Shown here piece by piece: positions 24,711 through 33,927 of a DNA stretch of 64,000 bases. The DNA is from Centroberyx gerrardi (lineage: Eukaryota; Chordata; Actinopteri; Beryciformes; Berycidae). The number at the start of each line of letters is the position of its first letter. The first letter of the stretch is position 1. Location of the stretch: NCBI RefSeq assembly GCF_048128805.1, contig NC_136006.1, positions 5,871,179-5,935,178 of the forward strand, in the 5' to 3' direction. The notes beneath the pieces are model-generated. The model saw only the letters and a list, made by a program, of their open reading frames with translations. It did not search any database and was not told the DNA's origin. The translations under genes and the position numbers were made by a program.

Positions 24711-25709
24711 AAAAAAAACTAAATGAAATTAATAACAAGTGTCAGACTACAGTAGTAGATGTTTTAGTAGGATTTTGGGTGAGTTAGTTTTGGTCAGAAA
24801 CAATGCAATGTACAATCCACTTTCATATGTATTTGATTAATTTTGTCTGTTACGGCTTATCAGACTAATGTTATTCTGCTTGATAGCACTGATAGCTTTT
24901 GCCTTTTACACCACACCAATCATCTTTTAGGTCGTTTAGTCTACATTGAAGAAAAATTGACTAAAATTTGTTGTTTTATTCTTTATTTCTTTGTTTCTTA
25001 CTTTCCCCAGAGTTGCCCCAGTATGCTTCATGATTCAGGGTGAAAAAACACATCTTGCCCAGCAGCAGCAGCAGCAGCAGCTTTTGTCTGACTGGGATTT
25101 TTAAATCCAGCGCACGAAGCACAAACTACAGCTAACGACGATAAAGTTGAGTCTGAACCGCAGTGGGATGAGAAAGCATGGATGGTCTGCTCTGTATATG
25201 TTCAAACTATTGTGTAGCCAGATATAATCCCTGCAACCCCATCATGAGCAGCAGGGCCAGTATGCTGAATACAAAATGGAGTGTAAATGGGACGAGGGAT
25301 TAAGTGTGATCCACTCCGCACTGTGACTTCCTCACCTCTGCATCTCTGTAAGCCTATTAGACCACAAGAGCAAATCAAATATGTTGCAGATGGAAAAAAA
25401 AAAAAACAACCTGAGAGAAGAGAGTTGGGGGGGGGGGGTCATGAATGAAAGATGACAGAAGAAAGATGATGTGTTGTGGAGAAAGCTGAAGTAGAGTAAC
25501 GGCCCGTCTGTCAGCAGCTACCTGCACAGTAAAACAAAGGATTTACATAACTGTCAGGCTATCTGTGAAGTCCAACAGTCACATTTCAGTTGATTCTGTG
25601 GTTGTTTCTCATGTATGACTCCGTAACATGTTGCTGCAACATGTTTTAATATGTTTCATCAATTTTCCTATCAAAAAATCCCAAGGTAATTTTAATTAGT
25701 AGGAAAAAG

Positions 25710-26184
25710 AGATCCAAGGCGCTCCAATATAGGTTAAAAAAACATTTATTTGTCTTTCTTTTTGGCTCTTCTTTACAAAAAGTAAACAATTGTGTCCAAC
25801 ACTTTTCAACAAAGAGGCGAGTTTTAATTACCTTTCACACAAAACCACAACAAACCACAACGAGACACAACTGTCTGGACATCATGACTCATTAGGGTAA
25901 TCCACAGATTAAGGACGACCAATATCAATGTTATCAATGTTACTATCACAAAATTCAAGGTTAATTTAATGATCTTTAAAAGAGATCCAAGGCACTCCAA
26001 AATAGCTTTAAAAAAGCATTTATTTGGCTTTCTTTTTGGCTCTTCGTTACGCAAACTTAAAAACCTCACAGCCTTCATCAGCACAAGGAAGCGAGTTTTA
26101 ATTACCTTTCACACAAAACCACAACAAACCACAACGAAACCCAACTGTCTGAACATCATGACTCACTAGGATAATCCACAGATT
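25710..26184 (-). mobile_element. Two tandem copies of a hammerhead-tail-like element
   Basis: A unit of about 210 bp occurs twice with a period of about 273 bp: GATCCAAGGC at 25711 and 25983, GCGAGTTTTAATTACC at 25817 and 26091, TCCACAGATTAAGGACGAC at 25901 and 26174. On minus, copy 2 carries CTGATGAAGGCTGTGAGG then AAATAAATGC and TTTTGGAGTGCCTTGG. The order of CTGATGA and GAGTGCC matches the elements at 21434 and 35365. Tandem arrangement is common in Penelope-like elements; family assignment is tentative. Confidence 0.6.
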
Positions 26185-26219
26185 AAGGACGACTAAAGTG
26201 ATTAATTTACAGTTCATTT

Positions 26220-26930
26220 AATAAGGTGACTCGGCAGATTCTGCATGCCGTACTATCCACAATCCCGCGGGAGACGTCCTTAACCCTAATAATTAGAGTG
26301 ATAAAGGAAGTCTGGTGGGTAAAAGGAGGGTATGGGGGCTTTCAATTAGTTGTCAAGGGCTATTTGGAGGCTCCCTGCCGCAGCCGGAGGAGAGCCAGGG
26401 ATACAATTCATCATCCTGCCTGTGCCAAACGTTAAGGGCCTTTTCATTATCAGACCAGTGAGTCCCACTGTCGGCTCCCTCGGTATAAATGTGAGTGATG
26501 GCGCGGGCGGGGCGGGGTGGGGTGGAGTGGGGAGGGGATGGAGGAGTTGGGGTTGGGGTGGGGTGGGGCCCTCGTCGTCGTAAATGTCATCCCCATTGGA
26601 CCGTTGCAGGTCTCAGCTCCGAAATAATAGGCCCCCTGACCTCTCTGTTGTCTATAATTAACCTCTAACCCCCCCCCACACCCCCTTCCCTTCCCTCCTC
26701 CCCCTCCTTCTGCCTCATCCGCCAATCCCCAGATAGCGGTGATAACGGGAGATTGCCGTGTTTGCCGAGCCTCCCAAAACCTCTGCTGCTGCTTCTTCCC
26801 CTCTCTCACTTTGAGTAAATGGGGAAAAAAGGAGCCAAAGCACAGGAGCGCACAAAAGAAAATGGCTGCTGCTTGAACGTTACAGTGACATTTGTCGCAT
26901 GTTTTTGGGGATGAGCGCAAGCAATTTGAG
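26220..26930. other. Candidate conserved non-coding DNA with G-rich patch
   Basis: Non-repetitive except for a GGGGTGG-rich patch at 26500-26570 that could form G-quadruplexes. TTCATTATCAGACC and CTTAACCCTAATAATTAGAG are enhancer-like words. No exon was recognised; the 156-codon minus frame matches nothing known to me. Confidence 0.3.
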
Positions 26931-27689
26931 TGAATGAGAAAAAATCTTTATTTATTCAGACAGGAGAATATGACAATGCCTTCATGACAGGACATTAGAG
27001 AGATCAGTGTCAGGATCACGCATGTGTAAGGTAAACTAAAACATGAAATTATTACTCCGTTTTTTTGGCTGGGAAAAGGCTCGTAGCAGAATATGCCAAG
27101 GCAAAAAAGACTTATTACAAATTCCTGCATACATTTTTTGCCAGAGAGAGACTTTTATTTCAGCTGTGTGCATGTTACAACAACCTACAGTACATCCTCA
27201 GGGCAAACGGCAAAGATCAGGAAATCCCTCATACAATGATTGCTTGACGTTCCCTTTCTGTCTCTCTGTGCGCTTGACATGCTATGAATCTGCATTAACA
27301 TCTGTAGCTCTGCCATGTTTCCCTCCAGCAGCAGCAGCAGCAGCAGCAGCAGGGGAATGGTCAGGTTGGACAGACAAGACAAAAACACAGGAAAATGAGT
27401 CAGAGCATGCAGGTAGCTGCTCTCTGTAGGCACACTGACATTTACCACAACAATGAAACAGCAAACAAGCAAATTGTGGCACGGTAGGCGGCGGCTTAAT
27501 GACCCAAAGTCATAATAGAAAGTCAAATGATCCCTAATGAGCAGATCAGACAGCTTTACACATGACATTTCGAAGACGCGCACGCAGACAATTGTGCGGG
27601 GGGAAACTCGTCACACAAGGAGAAAATGAGACATAGAGTGAGACAGAGAGAGCTTTTCTCTTTCTTTAACAGCAGTTAGGGAGAGAAAA

Positions 27690-28930
27690 CACATCTCTCC
27701 TCTCCGAGCGTTTGGAAACAGAGAGGAGTCATTTGTGGCTGCGCGAGTCCACCAGTTCATCATTGTCTTTGCAAATTCTTGGGACTATGAGGAAGAAATG
27801 CAAATGCCCCCATTGCTGGCAGCACCAAGGAAGCAGTACCAGCATGTGTGTGGCATATTGAATGATAATGACAAAGCAGGCTATATCCCCTGTGAGCAAG
27901 CCTGCGGAACAATGATTACAGATTGGCCGGTGTATCCTTACAGCCACAAGGGACTCCGATTCTAATGCTAATCAGAGCTGGCGCCCATTGAAATATATCT
28001 GTACTTGCAAGGCAGGAGAAAATAAGATGGAATATCCCAGTTAGGCCATAATTGTATAATAAAGCCCTGTTTATTTTTTATATTTTAGCCCACAGGAATG
28101 TGTACAGTGGCTCCTGCCAGGCTTAACCTATTGCACCACCTGCTGGCCTCAGCGAGGATGATACAAGCTTGTTTTTGTTAGGCACCAATCTACAATTATC
28201 TGCTGCGGGGCGTAAAATGCTGATGCATGAGCTTGATTGTGCTCTACGCTTTTCAGTTTGTTATTTGAGGTGGAGAGGCTGCCGAAGCGCCCTCAGACGG
28301 CTCATCTCCCTCTGTTATTCCGATCATACAGGCACCACTCCAGACTCAACACACGCCACATCAGCTGGGATTCATCCCTCGTTCAATTCTCAGCCCCCGG
28401 CTCCATCAGGCGGCATCAGTCAGCCCCCTTGAATGTACTTTATTTTCATTCCGGGGAGAGAAACAAGAAGGAGAGCCGAGGCGCGGCGATGCTCAGCTGC
28501 ACACTCAATGTAGGTTAATGGAAGGGAGGAGAGACTGAGCTCAGGCTGGCTCCCATTGGCTGGCCGGCGACGTGCAGCTTCTCCGCAGCACAACCTGTCA
28601 GTGTTAATCAGGGGCCATCTCTTAACAGCCAGCCAGGGCTATCGGAGAGGTGAGCCCATTGCTATTCAGGACGAAACAGATGATAAATCATTTGTACATA
28701 ATTAGTGCTCAGCAAGGTTACAACTGACACGTATTTTCATCTTAATTAGGAGGGAAATTTGTTCCATTAATTTAATTTGGTGCGCATGAGCGGCTTAGCA
28801 CCTAACTAAGTTAATCTTACACCTGTCAGGGTGGGAATGGAGTTGGGCCTTGGATTACAGGGGGAAATGGGAAAGAGTCCTCTATCAGATTGTTTTATGC
28901 ATAGGCCACCAAGGCAATTGGATTGTAGTG
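27690..28930. other. Candidate conserved non-coding elements
   Basis: Largely non-repetitive, balanced-composition DNA. Homeodomain/POU-type words occur (ATGCTAATCAG at about 27966, TAATTAG near 28745, ATTAATTTAATTTG near 28767). Coding exons of known type were not seen. Together with 28970-29780 it forms the densest enhancer-like block right of insig2; the target is unknown. Confidence 0.35.
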
Positions 28931-28969
28931 GAGCACCAGTGGCAAATAAAACTGGAGCTTTGAAAATAT

Positions 28970-29780
28970 ATTGCTCTGGATGGAAGAGAGCCAGAGTTAT
29001 GGATATTTAAGTCTACTCACTCTGAAAAGTAACACTTCTGTTCTCTTAAAAATGAACAGAAATGCTCGTCGTTCAATTTCTGATTATTTTTGGGAAGTGA
29101 TACCTACATTTATTCAAGACAACTTCTTATCTTCTGTTATTGTGGAATATCCACACAGCCGTAACATTACACTAACAATACAAAAAGCGACCAGGGAACA
29201 GAAAATAAGTGGGTATGGTATCTTCAACATCCTCTTTCAGCTCTAGCCAACCCAGAAGCTCGGCATAAATGCTCCTTCATCCTAGAGCAAATATTTGAGC
29301 GGATCTCACAAATGGGCATTATGGAGAAAAACATGTTCCATCATTGGGGCTGTTGGCCATTCATACCCCCGGCTCTCTGATTTACAGCCGGACTGGCCTT
29401 CATATATTTGAGTGAGAATCACTGTCTGTGGGCGTTGCAGTCCAGCGGGCAGGGGTAAGTCCAAGGACTAGGTCTCTTTTCATTGCTGAAAGGTGTATGA
29501 AGCTGTAGTAATTGCCCGAAAGAGAGTAGTTCGATAGAGAAAGAGAGAGGGAGAATGACTGATTTAGTAACTATAGGGTTTCTAATGGAATTCTCCACTG
29601 CCTCTTGGGCGCTCAAGCTGACAACCATTACCTGCACTGATGCATAGTCCATTACGGGATCCCCCCGCTTTAATAGAGTGTCTATCATGTGAAATACAGA
29701 GACGTCAGGTGCCAAAGCATGCACTCTCACCCATGTGTGAAGGTTTAACCCAACTGTAATGGCTTTTCTTTTAGACACTG
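28970..29780. other. Candidate conserved non-coding element
   Basis: Non-repetitive sequence with balanced composition and no recognisable protein. Open frames of 91 (plus) and 119 codons (minus) cross it; neither has splice or family support. A regulatory reading is inferred from context only. Confidence 0.3.
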
Positions 29781-30039
29781 CCGCATAGCCTTACAAATGT
29801 ATTGAAAATCAACACTCGCTCGAGAGAAAGAGAGGGGAAGGAATTCAAGCACAAACTTCTGAAATGGTGCTGTTAGATACTGTATGACTCACCGCTGTGA
29901 CCCTCTCTTCCTCGGGCGGTGTAGTAGAAACGCACGCGCTCAGTGGCGCTGAATGAGGTGTGACCTGCAGCTTGTCTGGGCGCTGTAGTACCTGCGGATC
30001 AGTCGGCCGTTTCGGCATACATCATCTAAAACCGTTTAG

Positions 30040-31209
30040 TAGGCAGATTTTTCTCCAGCGTACTGTAAGCACGCCAAAAAACACCAGGATGTTACACTGA
30101 ATTTCTGGTTTTGATTGAGCAGACACCAGAGAAATATGAACCATAAAGTGACAGGCTGAAAAAATACCCACAATGCAGTGTGACTAGACTGATGGTAAAA
30201 TAAAACAATCACTGAAAACAACTTGATACCATAACGATTGGGCCTCAATATGGTCTGAAGGGAGTTTGTTGAAATTATGTAATGTTTTTCCAAACACAGT
30301 ATACAATATAGTTAATGGGGATTCTAATGTTTCTTCTTAAATTTGATGCAATTTTTGTTTCAGTTCCATATCTCTTGTGATCTAATTTATGATTCTAGTG
30401 AAGATTGCAGTGCTCAAAACATTTTTTTCTTTCTAAAATTATAAACATTACGACTTCACGTCTGTGTTTTAGAGGTAATTTTGGCAAAATGACACTTTAA
30501 CATTGCATTTTCTCCAACAATGGTGGCAATTTCCTTGCTGTGGAGGTGCATGTGTGCTGAATAAACACACTGGGGAATAGTAGTTGCTGTTCAGATTGTG
30601 AACATCCCAAAACATTTTTAGACAACACACTGAGTTCTGTCAGATTAGATCTTAAAGAAAGACAGGATAGAGCAAATGAAAGTGGTATAAATGTGTTCAT
30701 GCTACCATATAGATGTCTAAAACTATACATTAAACTAGAAAACTACTACAAAACTGCATAACCCACATGAAGAAGTAGTAGTGTACACCTCCTAAAAAGC
30801 GAAAAACCACATAATAAAACTGACAAAGTACAATACACACACTGGCAACCGTAATATCTTTAACTCCAATGGTGGAATTTATTTCAACTATTGTTAACTG
30901 TTATACATTTCAATATCAAATATAATACAATATGAAAAGCTCTGGAAAAACAGAAAAAGTGAGCGTTTCAGTAAACACAGATCATTGGAAAACTCTGATA
31001 GCTGAAATATTCTTACAACAGACAGATGGATTCAAGTGAATTGATCAGAATAAAACAACATGATCCCACAGACCCACACAGAAATCAATAGCTACAAAGT
31101 TATTGATTGGACTTAGAGGTGGAGAAACACTGACATCCAGTGAAACATGTTGCAACACTTTTCTTTTCCATTCACTTTTTATCTGCAAGCATTTCAGAAA
31201 TATCTGTTT
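30040..31209. other. AT-rich region downstream of utp14; likely 3' UTR at right
   Basis: AT-rich, no exon seen. On minus, a consensus AATAAA (TTTATT on plus, 30878-30883) lies about 330 nt after the utp14 stop codon and is a reasonable polyadenylation signal, so about 30860-31209 is probably utp14 3' UTR. Confidence 0.5.
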
Positions 31210-33555
31210 CTAGCGTTTTGTTTTTTTCCTTGAGTCCACCCTGTTTTTATGAATTGTTTTCACAGCAAACGGCTGCTTCTTGTCCTTCATCAGCTTCTCC
31301 CGTGCGATTGGCTCAATGATGGCGCCCAGCTGGGTGACGACCTTCGGCTTGGTGATCTTCCTCACCGTCCGCTCCGTGTTCCAGGTCCGGCCCAGAGGAG
31401 AGCGGATGGTGCTCTCAAACTGCAAGGGGTTCTCGAAGGGGAAGGGCAGCGAGGTCACCTGGTGAGCGCCGACGCAGCCGCCTTTCGCCTCGGAGATGAT
31501 GACGCTGGGGAGGCCGCTGTCTTTCCTCGGAGGCGGCGCCACAGCTTTCATCCTGAACCTCTTGCGCTTGCCGCGGGACGGTTTGAGGCCCGTGCCGCCC
31601 CACTCGCCCCAGCCGGGCAGCGTCAGGTCCACGACCCGAGGCTTCCCCGCGTCCTCCTGCTTCCTCTTGTCCTTGAGGAAGTCGGAGATGACGTCGTCCC
31701 CGGCGAACGCCTCTTTGATGAGGCCCCTCTGCTCCTCCTTCTCCTCAAAGTCCTCGCCGTCCTCCACAGTCTGAGCCAAGGGGACCTGGATGACTTTGGC
31801 CTCCTTGGTGAGAACTTCTTTCAGATCGATCCCCCTCTTCCTTTTCCTGTTTGCCTTCTGAGGACCGGGCGGCGGGTTCTCTGCAGCTGGAGGATTCTGG
31901 GTCTGAACCGGCGCTGCCTCGGCGGGCGGCTCCTCCGGACCGAGCAGCTCCACGTCCTCCAGCGTCCGGATCCTCACAAGCCCCTCCTCCAGCGGAGCCG
32001 AAGCATCCATCTGTACGGCGTCCGCAGCCGCCTCGGTCTCTATCCCTCTGTAAAGGCTCGTGAATTGTGAAAGCTCCTCTTCCTCTTTGTCCGGATCCTC
32101 GGCTTCGGCGTTCTTCTCCTCCTCCTCCTCCTCCTCCTCCTCGTCATCGTCGTCACTCACACATATGACCAGTTCTTTGTCGGACTCTTGAGCCTGACGC
32201 AACTTCCGCTTGGCGTCGAACTCTCTGAGAAGCGCGTCCTCCTCGGTTTCCTCCACTTCCTGCTCATCCTCCTCTTCTTCTTCTGCTGTATTTCCCGCCG
32301 CCGCAGCAGCCGGCTCTGTGCAGTCCTTTGTCTCGTTCTCTGCGGGTTCTGCGGACAGTTTGCCTCTCATCCACGGGTTCGTCGGATCCGGCCCCATCTC
32401 AGCGTCGTTCACGAAATCAGGCAGCACCTCCGCATCTTCTTCTTCTTCCTCCTCCTCCTCCTCCTCCTCATTAAGCGAGGTGACGATCTTCTGCGTCAGC
32501 TCCTTGTTCACCTCCAGCTGCTGCTGCATGGCTTTCCGAGCCTCCTCGTCGTACTTCGCCATGATCGCCTTCGACTTGGCCCACTTGCCACTGTTCTGGT
32601 GTTTGAGCGACATCCTCTCCCGCATCCTCGTCAGCTCCATCTTGCTCAGCTCCTCCAAGGCGGCGGCCGGGTCCGTCTTCGCCATCTCGTCGAACTGCCG
32701 CAGGAACTCTTTGCGCTTGGCCTTGTTCTGCACCTTGTGGTACTTCTTGCTCTTGATCCTCCGCGCCCGTTTGGCTTTCGCCTCGTAGTACGACTGCAGG
32801 GCGCGGGCCTTCTGCAGCTCCGCGCGCCGGATCTTGGCCTCCTCCAGGCTCATCGCCCTCAGCGACGCCTCCTCCTTCGGGGTCAGGACGGGGTCGATGA
32901 TGGGCTGCTTGTTGACGGACAGCAGGCTGAAGATCTCCTGCTCCAGCGGGGTTCGCGCTTTCCACCCGCACACCACCTTCTCCAGGGGTTTGGGGCCCGA
33001 CGGCTCCCTGTTCAGGGGGAAAACCAGCTGCTCGGCCCTCTGGTTCTGCTTGATAATGCCCTTCCACTTTGAAACCTCTGCCGCCGTCTTCTGAAACGCC
33101 ACATCCCTCTGGATCCTCTGGGTCTCCTGCTTGCTCAGAGGACATTCAATGGTTTTCTGGCTCTGCTGCAGGTTCTTCAGCTGCTTCTTGGTCTTATTGG
33201 ACACCGCGGGGGTTTTGTCCATGGTGCCGATGAGGTCGGACAGGTCGATTTTGTCGCCCTCGCCCTCCGCATTGACCGTGAATTCAGACATTTGCACGGC
33301 CGCCTCGGATCTTTCACCCAGCTTCTTCTTCTTCTTACCTCCGAGGGAGCTGATGGCCTCCAGCAGCTTTTGGTGTTTTCTCTCATCTTCACCGCTCTCT
33401 TCTTCTCCTTCGTCGCTAGTGATGTTTTCATTAATCTTCTCTTCTTCGTCGTCATCGTCGTAGTCCACATCCGGCTTCACCGTTGTCATTTCATTTGCCG
33501 CATCTGCGGGTTTTCGACTCTTTTTGCCGACTTTCTTTTTGGAAGTCTTTGCCAT
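31210..33555 (-). CDS. utp14a: U3 snoRNA-associated protein 14 (UTP14), intronless
   Basis: Nucleolar component of the SSU processome needed for 18S rRNA maturation; in yeast Utp14 activates the helicase Dhr1 (DHX37 in animals), which displaces U3 snoRNA. The gene is one uninterrupted frame of 781 residues, close to human UTP14A in length. The start ATG at 33555 has a strong context (A at -3, G at +4); an upstream in-frame ATG would add 20 residues with no family likeness. Conserved blocks: DERKHQKLLEAISSL near the N terminus, WKARTPLEQEIF (about 208), MSLKHQNSGKWAKSKAIM (about 312-329), EAFAGDDVI..FLK (about 618) and DLTLPGWGEWGG (about 642). Two poly-Glu tracts at about 362-380 and 470-484 are encoded by GAG repeats. 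Human UTP14A has many introns, so this looks like a functional retrogene. It is head-to-head with ccdc93. Confidence 0.95.
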   Translation of the reverse strand: MAKTSKKKVGKKSRKPADAANEMTTVKPDVDYDDDDEEEKINENITSDEGEEESGEDERKHQKLLEAISSLGGKKKKKLGERSEAAVQMSEFTVNAEGEGDKIDLSDLIGTMDKTPAVSNKTKKQLKNLQQSQKTIECPLSKQETQRIQRDVAFQKTAAEVSKWKGIIKQNQRAEQLVFPLNREPSGPKPLEKVVCGWKARTPLEQEIFSLLSVNKQPIIDPVLTPKEEASLRAMSLEEAKIRRAELQKARALQSYYEAKAKRARRIKSKKYHKVQNKAKRKEFLRQFDEMAKTDPAAALEELSKMELTRMRERMSLKHQNSGKWAKSKAIMAKYDEEARKAMQQQLEVNKELTQKIVTSLNEEEEEEEEEEEDAEVLPDFVNDAEMGPDPTNPWMRGKLSAEPAENETKDCTEPAAAAAGNTAEEEEEDEQEVEETEEDALLREFDAKRKLRQAQESDKELVICVSDDDDEEEEEEEEEKNAEAEDPDKEEEELSQFTSLYRGIETEAAADAVQMDASAPLEEGLVRIRTLEDVELLGPEEPPAEAAPVQTQNPPAAENPPPGPQKANRKRKRGIDLKEVLTKEAKVIQVPLAQTVEDGEDFEEKEEQRGLIKEAFAGDDVISDFLKDKRKQEDAGKPRVVDLTLPGWGEWGGTGLKPSRGKRKRFRMKAVAPPPRKDSGLPSVIISEAKGGCVGAHQVTSLPFPFENPLQFESTIRSPLGRTWNTERTVRKITKPKVVTQLGAIIEPIAREKLMKDKKQPFAVKTIHKNRVDSRKKTKR

Positions 33556-33927
33556 GTTTGATTCAGCAGCAGCGGACTGTACACACGTGTGACGTGTTCC
33601 GATCCGTTGTCGCAAAGTAGTTGCCGCAGTGTGAGCTGCACTGTCGCAAACTGTCTTCTTCTTCTGTTGGTGGTTTGTGGCTGATTTTCAGTGGTGTTAT
33701 AGCTCTCTCTACTGGACAAAAGCGTAACTGTATGTTTTCTTTTTTTGTATTTTGCCGCTCTTGATGACATTTTCGTATGTTTAATGTGAAAATGAGAAGA
33801 TATGTCTTTGTGTGATGCGTTTGGGCTTCATATAAATGCAGTTTAAGCATAATTAATGAGTGTCATATGCCGGGATGCTGCCTGTCATATGCTTTGGTCA
33901 TGTGACTCACCTCCACATCAGTCCAAC
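33556..33927. promoter_or_regulatory. Bidirectional utp14-ccdc93 promoter
   Basis: Only 372 bp separate the two divergent start codons. The interval is TATA-less and holds a CACGTG E-box at 33584-33589, TGACGTG next to it, and a TCATGTGA M-box/CLEAR-like site at 33898-33905. A YY1-type word CAACATGGCGGC overlaps the ccdc93 start codon at 33925-33936. This layout fits a housekeeping bidirectional promoter; transcription starts are not known. Confidence 0.65.

Noticed and set aside
31249-33561. Long plus-strand open frames (273, 192, 294 and 110 codons) opposite utp14
   Set aside because: They are shadows of the utp14 coding strand: low-complexity Leu/Ser/Arg frames antisense to its Glu/Lys-rich codons, with no family likeness.
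33556-33615. Upstream ATG adding 20 residues to UTP14
   Set aside because: The extra residues do not resemble UTP14 and the ATG at 33555 has a stronger context; the upstream part lies in the shared promoter.
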